The notes: generated by a model not told the origin, from the letters alone. A stretch of DNA of 64,000 nucleotides from CAYLYM01 sp964387645 (GCA_964387645.1 CAYLYM010000002.1:1-64000); one strand, 5' to 3'; positions 43,788 through 53,949 are shown, counted from the first letter of the stretch. Numbers and translations: made by a program.

Positions 43788-45059
43788 ATGTCAAAAAAAA
43801 CAACCTTAAATCGACGTCAATTTCTGAAAAATACTTTTATTGGAATTGGATTATTTTCAATTGTTCCACGCCATGTACTGGGAGGACCGGGTTATACACC
43901 TCCCAGCGAAATGTTGACCAAAGCCGTCATTGGTGTTGGCTCCATGGGGCGTTGGCATCTGGGAGAAACCGGCGCCAAATTGTTGGCTGTTTGCGATGTG
44001 GATGATAAACACCTGCAACGAGCTTTAGAAATAGCTGGACCGGGAGTAAAGGGATATCATGATTTTCGGGAAGTTCTGGCACGACCGGATATCGATATTG
44101 TCCACATTGCCACACCGCCACACTGGCATGCTTTGATTGCCATCGCCGCTGCCGAAGCTGGAAAAGACATTTGGTGTGAAAAACCTATGACCCGCACCAT
44201 TGGTGAAGGAATTAAAGTAGTGGAAGCTGTACAGCGATATGGCCGTATATTCCGCATAAATACCTGGTTCCGGTTCCGATCCCGGTTTTATGGTTTTGGT
44301 ACGCCAGTTCGCCCCATAAAAAAGTTGGTTGACAGCGGTTTGTTGGGTTGGCCATTAAAGGTAAATATTTGCGCGGCTACGGGTTTTAATTGGAAATTCC
44401 AGTGGAGTGGGAAAAAAGACCTCAAACCACAATGGATACCGCCACATCTGGATTATGATTTCTGGCTGGGACCAGCACCTTATAAACCTTACCATCCGCA
44501 TAGAGTTCATGTCACTTTTCGTGGTTATTGGGATTATGATGGTGGTGGTCTGGGAGATATGGGACAACATTACATGGATCCGGTTCAATACCTCCTGAAT
44601 AAAGATGATACCAGTCCGATAGAAATAGAGGTCGATGCACCGCAGCAACATCCCGATGCGGTGGGAAGCTGGCGAAAGATTAGATTGCGTTATAGCGACG
44701 GCTGCGAAATAATTCTTGATGGTGAAAATAAAGAGAAAGATGTGCCATTCATAGAAGGTCCACATGGGAAGTTATTTCGCGGTTTTAAGTCGAATATTCC
44801 CAATTTGGAAGAAAAGCTCCGAGAGTTTCCCGATCCTGAACCGCAGGTAACCGATTTCATCGAAGCAGTAAAAACGCGCCAAAAATTTGCCCTCAATGAA
44901 GCCAATGGACATCGTTCGGCTACCCTGGTAAATTTAGCAAAAATAGCTGTGCGTTTGGGCAGAAATCTCAAGTTCGATCCAGTGAAGCAACGCTTCATTG
45001 GGGATGAAACGGCCAATCGGCTTATTTTTCAACCCATGAGAGCACCATGGCATCTTTAA
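43788..45059 (+). CDS. Tat-exported Gfo/Idh/MocA oxidoreductase
   Basis: A 423-residue protein. NRRQFLK starts the Tat signal, ending near VLGG. Motifs: GVGSMG (Rossmann), TPPHWHA, CEKPM with the catalytic Lys, and GDMGQHYMDPVQYLL in the C-terminal domain. The C-terminus ends MRAPWHL, the tail shared by several paralogues. The stop overlaps an in-frame ATG of the next gene by 13 bases, but the likelier start of that lipoprotein is 54 nt further on. Periplasmic oxidation or reduction of a glycoside is expected; substrate unknown. Confidence 0.87.
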   Translation: MSKKTTLNRRQFLKNTFIGIGLFSIVPRHVLGGPGYTPPSEMLTKAVIGVGSMGRWHLGETGAKLLAVCDVDDKHLQRALEIAGPGVKGYHDFREVLARPDIDIVHIATPPHWHALIAIAAAEAGKDIWCEKPMTRTIGEGIKVVEAVQRYGRIFRINTWFRFRSRFYGFGTPVRPIKKLVDSGLLGWPLKVNICAATGFNWKFQWSGKKDLKPQWIPPHLDYDFWLGPAPYKPYHPHRVHVTFRGYWDYDGGGLGDMGQHYMDPVQYLLNKDDTSPIEIEVDAPQQHPDAVGSWRKIRLRYSDGCEIILDGENKEKDVPFIEGPHGKLFRGFKSNIPNLEEKLREFPDPEPQVTDFIEAVKTRQKFALNEANGHRSATLVNLAKIAVRLGRNLKFDPVKQRFIGDETANRLIFQPMRAPWHL

Positions 45060-45100
45060 TTCTGGAATTGTTTAATGGTAAAAAAGGATACTTTATCCAG

Positions 45101-48100
45101 ATGAAACAACATGTCAAAAATCTCTTGTTTTTTTTAGTTCTTTTACTTATAGGCTGTTCTGCAGGCTTAAAAACAGGTCTGTCTGTGAAACCAGAGTATT
45201 CCTTAGAGGATATTCTTGTTCAATATCCTGCAGAGAATGAAGTCCAATGGCAATTGTTGAATGAGGCATTGCTGAAATGGGGAGAACAGGGCATACTCCA
45301 AATATGCGATAATTTGGTTCCGACAAAGGTAGGGGGCGATAGTTTATCAAGGTATGCCATAAGCGGATTAACTAAATATCTATCCAGAGCAGGACTGGAA
45401 AAGCAAAGAAAAATGTATGTTCGCACTATTCTTCGAGCGCTGGAAAAAGAAGATGAAACCGAAGTTCAACATTTTCTAATTGAGCAATTACAATGGATTG
45501 GAGGAGATGAATCAGTCAAGCATTTGGCCAGATTTTTAAATGATGATAAATTGTGTGATCCCGCAGTCAGAGCCCTGAAAGCCATAGGCAGCTCCAGCGC
45601 AAAAGAAGTTTTGTTGAAGGGACTGAAAAATTGCCATAATAAAAAATGTTGTCTATCACTTATTTTAACCCTTGGTGAACTTGAGTATGAAAAAGCGTTC
45701 GATCAAATAAAAGATTTTGTTGACAGCAAGGATAAAGAGATTCGAGATGCAGCCTTCTTTGCTCTGGCCAGCCTGGGTCAAACCAGAGCTATTTCAATTT
45801 TTCAAACGACGCTGACAACAAGTGAAAATTCCAAAAAAAATACTTTATTTACAAATTTTCTACTTTTAGCTAGAAGATTGAAAGAAAAAGGAAATATAAA
45901 GCAGTGTGAAGTGATCTGTCGAGATCTACTAAATTCTGATCAGTATCAAGCGGATGGGACTGTAAAGGCTGCGGCGTTGAGGCTATTAGTGGAAGCTGTG
46001 GGAGAATCTGCAATAGATGAACTCGTTTCAGCGATAACAAGTGAGGATAAAGCTTATCGATCAGTTGCTCTGGAGTTAGCAGTGAATGTTGGAGGCCCGG
46101 AGGCCACCAACATCTGGATTGAGAAATTGAAACAGGTCTCTCCAGAAAAACAGGCCGAAATCGTCACGATGTTAGGTGACAGAGGCGATACCCTGGCTTT
46201 CCCGATTGTGCAGGAGATGTTGTCCAGCGAAAACAAAAATGTGCGGTTAGCGGCAATTGTGGCTATGAGTAAGTGTGGAAGAGAAAGTGCCATTCCTCAT
46301 CTGATGGAATTGTTGAGAAAAACGAATGACCGGGAAGAGATCAGGCTTATCCTTCAAAACTTAGAGAAATTGATAGAAAGCCGTCAATTAATGTCGAAGC
46401 TGGTAAACTCACTGGACAATTTTACTACACCTGCCATTGAAGAAATTATTCATCTATTGGTAGAGCGAAATGCTCGAGATCATATAAACAAAATCGCCAA
46501 ATTAATGGATCACTCAGAGAAAAGAATTCGTCTAGCTGCCATTCGAGCTGTAGGAGAATTGGGCGATGGTTCATATTTGGATAATTTGACAGAAATTTAT
46601 CTAACCTCGGATAAGGGCGGGGAAGAATCGGCTACTTTGAATGCACTGGTCTCGTTGGCCCGCCGCACCAATCGCCTGGTTGAAGTCAGTCAAAAGTTGG
46701 TTGATTTATTTCCCAGAGTGAACCGGGAAAAACAAAGAAGAATATTAAGGGCACTTCCAAGGATTGGTAGTGATGAAGGACTGAAATGTGTCAGAGAAGC
46801 TGTTCTGAATTTTAAAGGTGAAAAGCGTACCGAAGCCATTCGTTCCTTATCAAATTGGAGGAAATTAGAAGCAATAGACCCGTTATTTGAGATTCTCGAA
46901 AAAGATACTGCTTTGGTTCATAAGATTCTCGCATTACGTGGATTGCTGCAAATTTTAAAAGCTGATACAGTACTTGGTCCTGTCGAGAAATTGAATTTTT
47001 ATCAAAAAGTTATGCACCTGTCACCGCGTTATTCAGAGAAAAAGATGATACTGGCCGCAGTAAGCGGTTTAGAGCATGTGCAGAGCCTTAAATATATTTT
47101 GAAATATTTACAGGATGATTCGTTAAAAACGGAAGCTGCGATGGCGGCATATCAAATGGCTGTTTCCATGTTGGACGCCAATCGCGAATCCATGGCCAGC
47201 GAAATCATTCAGACACTTATTACATCTCAACTTGATTCCAATACTGTTTATACTATTAAAGAAAAATTTATTGAACTGGAGCGATTGAATGAGCCACCGC
47301 CTGGATTTCGTGCACTTTTCAATGGGAAAAATCTGGCTGGCTGGAAAGGACTGGTCGGCAATCCGGTTACGCGAGCCAAAATGACACCTGAGGAATTAGC
47401 TAAAGCTCAGGCTAAAGCAGATTCTTCGATGCGTGAACACTGGAGAGTTGAAAACGGTATTCTGATTTTTGATGGCAAGGGTAAGAATATTTGTACGGTA
47501 GAAGAGTTTGGTGACTTTGAATTGTTAGTGGATTGGAAAATTGAAAAGGGCGGTGATAGTGGTATCTATTTAAGAGGTTCTCCACAGGTGCAAATCTGGG
47601 ACATTACTGAAAGGCCTGAAGGTTCTGGAGGGCTTTACAATAATAAGTTACATCCCAGTAAGCCACTGGTGCCTGCAGATTTGCCTCCCGGAAAATGGAA
47701 CCGTTTTAGAATAATTATGATTGGCGATCGTGTTACCGTTTATTTAAATGGTGTTAAAGTGGTGGATAATGTGGTGATGGAAAATTACTGGGAGCGGGAT
47801 AAACCTATTTATTCTCGTGGTCCAATTGAATTGCAAGCCCATAACACATCTTTGTATTTCAGGAATATTTTCATCAGGGAAATTCCCAGAGAAGAAAAAT
47901 CTTTTAAGGGTCCACTTTTTAATGGAAAAGATTTAACGGGTTGGGAATTGGTGGGAGCACAATCCGGGACATGGCGGGTCGAGAATGGCGTACTTATCAC
48001 CGAAGGCCGTGGGGGAGGATGGTTGTCCACCACACGGGAATTCGATAATTTTAAATTAGAATTGGATTTCCGCGTTTCTCAAGGTGGAAACAGTGGCGTT

Positions 48101-48493
48101 TTCATCCGGGCACCACATGAGGGAGATCCGGCTTATACTGGAATGGAAATTCAAATTCTGGACGATTACGCCCCAAAATATGCCAATTTGAAGCCCTGGC
48201 AATATACCGGAAGCATTTATGGTGTGCAGGCACCGGCCCAGCGGAAGAGTAAACCAGCCGGCACCTGGCAACATTTTGTGATTACCTGTGATGGCCCTAA
48301 CATTACAGTTGAATTAAATGGAGACATTATTATTCAAACAAATTTGATTGATCACATGGACAAAGAAAAAGAACATCCAGGATTGAAGCGTAGGAGGGGT
48401 TTCATTGGGTTACAAAACCATGGAAGCCGAGTAGAATTCAGGAATATTTATATCACAGAATTGGGAGTAAATACAAAAATGGTAGACAAATGA
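45101..48493 (+). CDS. HEAT-repeat lipoprotein with two tandem DUF1080 domains
   Basis: About 1130 residues from ATG 45101, which gives a clean lipoprotein signal (LLLIGC); an upstream ATG at 45047 overlaps the previous gene. Residues about 50-720 are HEAT-like repeats (AAIRAVGELGD, VRLAAIVAMSKCG and others) related to those of the ThuA protein at 29713. Two DUF1080 domains follow, about 732-930 (ALFNGKNLAGW, GDSGIYLRGSPQVQIWD) and 933-1125 (LFNGKDLTGWE, NSGVFIRAPH, EIQILDDYAPKY, GLQNHGSRVEFRNIYI). It is a large periplasmic, membrane-anchored candidate 3-keto-glycoside hydrolase with a scaffold. No strong ribosome site is visible; coupling to the upstream gene is possible. Confidence 0.83.
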   Translation: MKQHVKNLLFFLVLLLIGCSAGLKTGLSVKPEYSLEDILVQYPAENEVQWQLLNEALLKWGEQGILQICDNLVPTKVGGDSLSRYAISGLTKYLSRAGLEKQRKMYVRTILRALEKEDETEVQHFLIEQLQWIGGDESVKHLARFLNDDKLCDPAVRALKAIGSSSAKEVLLKGLKNCHNKKCCLSLILTLGELEYEKAFDQIKDFVDSKDKEIRDAAFFALASLGQTRAISIFQTTLTTSENSKKNTLFTNFLLLARRLKEKGNIKQCEVICRDLLNSDQYQADGTVKAAALRLLVEAVGESAIDELVSAITSEDKAYRSVALELAVNVGGPEATNIWIEKLKQVSPEKQAEIVTMLGDRGDTLAFPIVQEMLSSENKNVRLAAIVAMSKCGRESAIPHLMELLRKTNDREEIRLILQNLEKLIESRQLMSKLVNSLDNFTTPAIEEIIHLLVERNARDHINKIAKLMDHSEKRIRLAAIRAVGELGDGSYLDNLTEIYLTSDKGGEESATLNALVSLARRTNRLVEVSQKLVDLFPRVNREKQRRILRALPRIGSDEGLKCVREAVLNFKGEKRTEAIRSLSNWRKLEAIDPLFEILEKDTALVHKILALRGLLQILKADTVLGPVEKLNFYQKVMHLSPRYSEKKMILAAVSGLEHVQSLKYILKYLQDDSLKTEAAMAAYQMAVSMLDANRESMASEIIQTLITSQLDSNTVYTIKEKFIELERLNEPPPGFRALFNGKNLAGWKGLVGNPVTRAKMTPEELAKAQAKADSSMREHWRVENGILIFDGKGKNICTVEEFGDFELLVDWKIEKGGDSGIYLRGSPQVQIWDITERPEGSGGLYNNKLHPSKPLVPADLPPGKWNRFRIIMIGDRVTVYLNGVKVVDNVVMENYWERDKPIYSRGPIELQAHNTSLYFRNIFIREIPREEKSFKGPLFNGKDLTGWELVGAQSGTWRVENGVLITEGRGGGWLSTTREFDNFKLELDFRVSQGGNSGVFIRAPHEGDPAYTGMEIQILDDYAPKYANLKPWQYTGSIYGVQAPAQRKSKPAGTWQHFVITCDGPNITVELNGDIIIQTNLIDHMDKEKEHPGLKRRRGFIGLQNHGSRVEFRNIYITELGVNTKMVDK

Positions 48494-48736
48494 GCATTAT
48501 TAAAATTGGGACAAAATTGTCGTTGCTGGTAAATAATGAAGATGTAGATTTAAATAAAGTACTAAATTCCAATTTATTTATGAATGTAGATTAAGAAGTA
48601 AAGTTCTGATGAATTTATTTGATACAAAGACATTTTGAGGTCGATTTAATCTTTAAAAAACATGGTATTACTTTTTTTCGATATGTATCAGAAACCATGA
48701 ACTTGCTAAAATAATAATAATAATGAGGAGGACAAA

Positions 48737-50215
48737 ATGGTTAAGAAGATCGCTTTTACCACATTGATTGTTGTGTTATCGTTTGCGGTAATAAATTGCG
48801 GAAAATCGCAGCAAACATCGGTTCAAAAAACTTCAGCCGAGGAAACTGAATTACCAACAACCTATCATCCTGCCATTGATTTTTATGATGGTTGGCATTT
48901 GGCTGTTCAAGCCTGGTCATTTAATCGTTTTACTTTCTTTGAAGCCATTGATAAAGTGGCTTCTCTGGGTTTAAGTTGGATTGAGGCTTATCCAGGTCAA
49001 AAGTTAAGTTCGGAATATCCTGATGCCAAATTTGATCCAACCTTACCGGCAGAATTGAGAGCTCTGGTGAAACGTAAATTAAAAGAAACAGGTATTCGAT
49101 TGATTAATTACGGAGTGACAAAATTGCCCAATGATGAAGCGGAGTGTCGGAAAGTTTTTGAATTTGCGAAGGAATTTGGTATAAAAACCATAATGGCAGA
49201 GCCGCGCGAAGATGCTTTGGATTTAATTGAAAAACTCTGTCAGGAGTATCAGATTCAGGTGGCTATTCACAATCATCCCAAGCCATCTTATTATTGGAAT
49301 CCGGATAAAGTGTTGGAAGTTTTAAAAGGACGAAGCAAGTGGCTTGGAGCTTGTGGCGATATTGGGCATTGGATGCGTTCTGGGATAGATCCATTGGAAG
49401 CGTTGAAAAAATTAGAAGGTCGATTACTTAGTTTGCATTTTAAAGATTTAAATGAATTTGGTGTGCGAGAGGCTCACGATGTTCCCTGGGGTACCGGAAA
49501 GGCAAATGTTCCAGCTCTTTTAGCTGAACTTCATCGTCAGGGCTATAGGGGTGTATTTTCCATAGAGTATGAGTACAACTGGCTAAATTCACTTCCCGAA
49601 ATACGTCAATGTGTAGAATATTTTAATCAAGAGGCGGCAAAACTCAATCCCTCTGGTTGGAAATATTTATTCGCTAAAGATTTATCCAACGCGATTTTCA
49701 AGGAAGGCAGTTGGACAATGGAAGATGGTGTTTTAACATGGCATGGTGGCAGCTATATCTGGACTAAAGAAAAATATGGTGATTTTATTTTAGATTTAGA
49801 ATTTAAACTGGCTCCCCAAACCAACAGTGGCGTTTTCCTAAGAGCTGGATCACTGAAAAATTATGTTCAAACTTCCATTGAAGTGCAAATTCATGAAACC
49901 ACTGATGGTACCAAACATGGCCAGTGTGGAGCTATTTATGATTGTTTATCTCCCAGGGTTAATGCAGTCAAAAAGCCTGGCGAATGGAATCGGTACACCA
50001 TTACATGCAAAGACAATAAAATTTATGTTGTACTAAATGGTGAACCTATAATAGATATGGATCTCGATTTGTGGACGGAACCTCACAAAAATCCCGATGG
50101 GACCAAAAACAAATTCCGTACGCCTTTAAAAGATTTCCCAAGAGAAGGGTATATTGGATTGCAAGACCATGGAAAACCTATCTGGTTTAGAAATTTAATG
50201 ATTAAAGAATTGTAA
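48737..50215 (+). CDS. TIM-barrel sugar isomerase fused to a DUF1080 domain, probable lipoprotein
   Basis: A 492-residue exported protein; the leader ends VINC (Cys21), a relaxed lipobox. Residues about 50-300 are a xylose-isomerase-like barrel with likely metal ligands Glu155 (MAEP), Asp208 (CGDIGHW), His234 (LHFKD) and Glu277 (IEYEY). Residues about 308-492 are a DUF1080 domain (NSGVFLRAG, IEVQIHE, GLQDHGKPIWFRNLMI). The fusion joins two activities that are separate genes elsewhere in the locus and so links them functionally. A GAGGAGG site precedes the start. The upstream 243 bp are AT-rich and include an (AAT)5 run just before the ribosome site. A 349-bp gap follows. Confidence 0.87.
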   Translation: MVKKIAFTTLIVVLSFAVINCGKSQQTSVQKTSAEETELPTTYHPAIDFYDGWHLAVQAWSFNRFTFFEAIDKVASLGLSWIEAYPGQKLSSEYPDAKFDPTLPAELRALVKRKLKETGIRLINYGVTKLPNDEAECRKVFEFAKEFGIKTIMAEPREDALDLIEKLCQEYQIQVAIHNHPKPSYYWNPDKVLEVLKGRSKWLGACGDIGHWMRSGIDPLEALKKLEGRLLSLHFKDLNEFGVREAHDVPWGTGKANVPALLAELHRQGYRGVFSIEYEYNWLNSLPEIRQCVEYFNQEAAKLNPSGWKYLFAKDLSNAIFKEGSWTMEDGVLTWHGGSYIWTKEKYGDFILDLEFKLAPQTNSGVFLRAGSLKNYVQTSIEVQIHETTDGTKHGQCGAIYDCLSPRVNAVKKPGEWNRYTITCKDNKIYVVLNGEPIIDMDLDLWTEPHKNPDGTKNKFRTPLKDFPREGYIGLQDHGKPIWFRNLMIKEL

Positions 50216-50564
50216 TTTTCTTATAACTGAGCAAATTTATTTGCGAAAGGAATAAAAAGGAAATAAACTGATCTGAAGAGAAATTGATTTTATAGATTTT
50301 TCTCTTTATCCTTATATTTAAAAGTGGGGCAGAATTTATTTAAATACAAAATTCAAAAGAAAAAATGAACATATACTTGACCCAAAGAATGCTATTTATT
50401 ATTATAGGACACTATTGAAGGTAAATTTGAGTGATTAATACAATTAAAAATGAAAAACATTTAATTTAAACTTCTTTTTATTTAGTTATCTGGTTAATTT
50501 TTAAGTGATTGTATTTTCAAAATATTTTAAAAAAAGGAAGGGAAAGTATTATTATAGGTGTCTT
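50216..50564. other. 349-bp intergenic region with a promoter
   Basis: AT-rich and without a credible gene. It carries the good sigma-70 promoter at 50377. The roughly 150-nt stretch from that promoter to the Gfo/Idh start would be an untranslated leader; an in-frame GTG at 50505 would only add 20 residues before the Tat signal and I reject it as the start. Confidence 0.5.
50377..50405 (+). promoter_or_regulatory. Sigma-70-type promoter of the Gfo/Idh-cytochrome operon
   Basis: TTGACC, exactly 17 nt, then TATTAT: five of six consensus bases in each box with ideal spacing. It is the best promoter match I found in the window. Transcription would begin near 50412, leaving a leader of about 150 nt. 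Confidence 0.6.
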
Positions 50565-51929
50565 ATGAGCAGTGACAAAAAACAAAACGCTATGGACAGA
50601 AGAAGTTTTTTGCGGTATACAGCTGTAGCTGGGGCCGGGCTTATGGTTACTTCTTTAGCTAGGCCTGCAAGAGTAACTTCTTCTTCAGACGATTTAAACA
50701 TTGCCTTATTAGGGGCAGGAGCACAGGGACAAGTTTTAATGAATGCTATTCTAAAATTGAACGCCAAACCCAATATGCCGCAGGTGAGGTTTAGGGCCGT
50801 TTGCGATATTTGGAAAGATTACAACCAGAAACGGGCAGCTCGATTGTTACAGAAATATGGACATAATGTAAACCGTTATGAAGATTATCGGGAAATGCTG
50901 GCCAAAGAAAGGGATCTGGATGCGGTAATTATTGCTACGCCAGACTTTTGGCATGCTCGGCATACAATTGCCTGCTTGGAAGCCGGTTTAAATGTCTATT
51001 GTGAAAAAGAAATGTCTAATAAACTTGAAGATGCCAAAAAGATGGTGCTGGCGGCTCGTCGAACTGGAAAGTTATTACAAATAGGGCATCAACGAAGGAG
51101 TAATCCACGTTATATACATTGCTATAACAAATTAATTAAAGATGCCCAGATTCTGGGACGAATCACTACAACTCGCGGACAATGGAATCGATCGGTTCAG
51201 CCAGATTTAGGATGGCCCAAAAAGTATGCCATTGAACCAAGCGTCCTGAGAAAATATGGTTTTGAGAATATGCGGCAATTTAGAAATTGGCGTTGGTACA
51301 AACGACTAGGTGGCGGTCCAATTGTAGATTTAGGGTCCCATCAAATTGATATCTTTAGTTGGTTTCTTGAAGCCAATCCTTCTTCAGTAATTGCCAGTGG
51401 TGGTACTGACTATTACGATAAAAGCACTCATGAATGGTATGATACTGTAATGGTTATTTACGAATATGATACGAAATATGGAAAAGTGAGGGCATATTAC
51501 CAGACCCTGACAACCAACAGTAGCGAAGGTTATTTCGAAAGCTTTCTTGGTGACCAGGGAACTTTACAAATTTCTGAATCTGGTAATCGTGGTGGTGTAT
51601 GGCGAGAACCATCGGCTCCTATCTGGGATAAATGGGTGCAAATGGGATATATTTTGGAACCTGAGGAGGAAAAAAAGAAACAGGATGTTACAGCGGTATT
51701 GGATGTGCGAGAAACTATTGCTCCACCCAAACACAATTTGCCAGTTGTATTAAAAGATCCGTATCATTTACCTCATTTACAGAATTTCTTTGATGCTGTT
51801 CGCGGAAAAACTAAGTTGAATTGTCCTGCTGAAATAGGTTATGAAACAGCCGTGGCTGTTCTGAAGGTGAACCAGGCGGTTGAAGCTGGCCGAAAGCTCA
51901 CCTTTAGGCCCGAAGAGTTTCATGTTTAA
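50565..51929 (+). CDS. Tat-exported Gfo/Idh/MocA oxidoreductase in a cytochrome operon
   Basis: About 454 residues from ATG 50565; DRRSFLR starts the Tat signal a few residues in. Motifs: GAGAQG (Rossmann), TPDFWHA, and CEKEM, where the usual Pro after Lys is Glu. DLGSHQIDIFSWFL marks the C-terminal domain, which is larger than in the paralogues (an Asp/Glu/Lys-rich insertion near residue 365). The R-x-PW tail is absent (ends RPEEFHV). The multihaem cytochrome start lies 30 nt after its stop, so the two are probably co-transcribed. This suggests its periplasmic redox chemistry is tied to electron transfer. Confidence 0.87.
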   Translation: MSSDKKQNAMDRRSFLRYTAVAGAGLMVTSLARPARVTSSSDDLNIALLGAGAQGQVLMNAILKLNAKPNMPQVRFRAVCDIWKDYNQKRAARLLQKYGHNVNRYEDYREMLAKERDLDAVIIATPDFWHARHTIACLEAGLNVYCEKEMSNKLEDAKKMVLAARRTGKLLQIGHQRRSNPRYIHCYNKLIKDAQILGRITTTRGQWNRSVQPDLGWPKKYAIEPSVLRKYGFENMRQFRNWRWYKRLGGGPIVDLGSHQIDIFSWFLEANPSSVIASGGTDYYDKSTHEWYDTVMVIYEYDTKYGKVRAYYQTLTTNSSEGYFESFLGDQGTLQISESGNRGGVWREPSAPIWDKWVQMGYILEPEEEKKKQDVTAVLDVRETIAPPKHNLPVVLKDPYHLPHLQNFFDAVRGKTKLNCPAEIGYETAVAVLKVNQAVEAGRKLTFRPEEFHV

Positions 51930-51959
51930 ATGATGTATATTGGTTGTAAGGGGAGAATT

Positions 51960-53930
51960 ATGGCAAAAGTAGGAATAATATTCTGCCTGATAGGTGTGGT
52001 GCATTTCCTTTTTGCACAAGCAGATACCTCGCAATCGGGTATCGACACTCAGAAAGTAGCTTCGGATTCTATAATTAGTGAGCAACCAAAAAAGCTGGAA
52101 TTAAAGCTAGGCGACAAAAATGACGGAAATCGTTCGATACCGATTCACCTTATCGATATATTCGATGAAGAGGGCATGAAAATATTTCCTGAGGATCGCC
52201 CGCAGTTACCATTTTCTACCAAACAAACCTGTTTACCTTGTCACAATTATGAAATTATCCGTAGAGGATGGCATTTTAATGCTTTGGATCAAGATGTTCC
52301 CCCAGGGAGACGTGGTGAACCATGGATTTTGTATGATCCTTTAACCGCTACACAATTACCATTGTCGTATCGTTCCTGGCCGGGGAGCTATCGACCCGAA
52401 GATTTAGGTATAAATTATTTCACTTTCACTCGAAAGTTTGGTCGGCATTTTCCGGGTGGTGGTCCTGGAGAGAAAGCCGAAGAAGACGATCCAGATGCCT
52501 ATGTTCGCTGGATGGTTTCTGGCCAATTGGAGATTAATTGTTTGAGCTGTCATAATGCCCATCCTGAACATGATCAAGCCGAATTTGCTGCTCATGTGAC
52601 TCGAGAAAATTATCGGTGGGCAGCGGCAGCATCAAGTGGACTGGCCATAGGTAAAGGTTCCGCCAAAGACATGCCTAATAATTTTGATATTTATTTTGGT
52701 ATCGATCCGGATAATCCCAGAGCCATACCCCCTAGCATAACTTACAAACCTAATATTTTTGACGAAAGAGCTCGGGTTTTTTTCAATCTTGTCAGGAAAG
52801 TTCCTGCAGAAAGGTGTTATTTTTGTCACTCTACTGTTTATTTAGAGGAAAATTTGGTGGAAATGTGGGAAATGGATGAGGATGTTCATCTCAAGGCGGG
52901 AATGACTTGTGTAGATTGCCATCGTAACGGATTAGATCACATGATTGTGAGAGGTTATGAAGGAGAATCGGAGGTGAGAGAAAATCCTGTTATTGCTTCA
53001 TTTACTTGTAAAGGTTGTCATCTGGGTACTGAAGATGGAGAAATTCCCCTTACCGGTCGATTAGGTGCCCCAAGGCCTGAGCACAAAGGTATTCCAACCG
53101 TCCATTTTGAAAGACTTTCCTGTACAGCTTGTCATTCTGGCCCCTGGCCAACTGACCATGCTTATCGCATTAAAACTTCTAGAGCAAATGCACTGGGCAC
53201 TCATACCGTCAATCGAAATGAAGAAATTATTCCCAAGCTTCAAGCAACCGTTTTTGTAAAAGATGAATCCGGGAAAATTGAACCACATAAGTTGCTTTGG
53301 CCTTCTTTTTGGGCTGAAATCAAAGGTGACAGTGTGACTCCATTGCTTCCGGAAAAAGTACAACCGGCTATTCTCAAAGCCTTAGCTGCGGATACTTTAA
53401 CGGATAGTATGAATTATGAAAAAATACTTTCTGGCGATTGGCCAGAATTAAGCAGAGATCAGATTATCCTGATTTTGAAAGAATTATCATCTGATAGTAC
53501 TCATCCTATGCATGCAGCTTATATTGGTGGAGGAAAATTATATAAACTTTCTAAATCAGGAGATCTGGTAAAAGAAAATCATCCTGCTGCTCAACCCTAT
53601 ACCTGGGCATTCGCTCATGATGTTCGACCAGCATCCCAATCACTGGGCATTCATGGTTGCAATGATTGTCATAATAATAGCGCCCCCTTTTATTTTAGCA
53701 AGGTAGCTGTTCTATCACCTTTGAAATTCCAGAATGAGAAATTTCGTAGAATGACTTCTTTTGAAAAAACAGGTGTTTTATTTCCAAGACTCTTCGCCAT
53801 GACATTTATTTTCCGACCCTGGTTAAAGTTAATAATTTTCATTTGTAGTATTATTATCGCTTCAGTATTAATTCTTTATGCCTTCAAAGGCCTGGACAAG
53901 ATTATAAAAGTTTTAGCGGATCAACAATAA
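51960..53930 (+). CDS. Seven-haem periplasmic cytochrome c with a C-terminal membrane anchor
   Basis: About 656 residues from ATG 51960 (GGGGAG 4-5 nt upstream; an ATG at 51930 gives a worse leader). The signal peptide ends LFAQA. Seven CxxCH motifs bind c-type haem, starting at Cys91, 194, 286, 317, 350, 388 and 567. Additional His residues can serve as distal ligands. A hydrophobic helix at about 622-645 anchors the C-terminus, leaving a short cytoplasmic end. I cannot assign it to a named multihaem family. A b-type-like membrane protein follows after 19 nt and a Tat Gfo/Idh precedes it, suggesting a membrane electron-transfer complex. Confidence 0.88.
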   Translation: MAKVGIIFCLIGVVHFLFAQADTSQSGIDTQKVASDSIISEQPKKLELKLGDKNDGNRSIPIHLIDIFDEEGMKIFPEDRPQLPFSTKQTCLPCHNYEIIRRGWHFNALDQDVPPGRRGEPWILYDPLTATQLPLSYRSWPGSYRPEDLGINYFTFTRKFGRHFPGGGPGEKAEEDDPDAYVRWMVSGQLEINCLSCHNAHPEHDQAEFAAHVTRENYRWAAAASSGLAIGKGSAKDMPNNFDIYFGIDPDNPRAIPPSITYKPNIFDERARVFFNLVRKVPAERCYFCHSTVYLEENLVEMWEMDEDVHLKAGMTCVDCHRNGLDHMIVRGYEGESEVRENPVIASFTCKGCHLGTEDGEIPLTGRLGAPRPEHKGIPTVHFERLSCTACHSGPWPTDHAYRIKTSRANALGTHTVNRNEEIIPKLQATVFVKDESGKIEPHKLLWPSFWAEIKGDSVTPLLPEKVQPAILKALAADTLTDSMNYEKILSGDWPELSRDQIILILKELSSDSTHPMHAAYIGGGKLYKLSKSGDLVKENHPAAQPYTWAFAHDVRPASQSLGIHGCNDCHNNSAPFYFSKVAVLSPLKFQNEKFRRMTSFEKTGVLFPRLFAMTFIFRPWLKLIIFICSIIIASVLILYAFKGLDKIIKVLADQQ

Positions 53931-53949
53931 ATAGAGGTAGTCAAGGCTT

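Noticed and set aside
48490..48594. 34-codon ORF overlapping the stop of the HEAT-DUF1080 gene (ATGA)
   Set aside because: No ribosome site, no membrane helix or signal, and unremarkable composition; not enough support for a gene.
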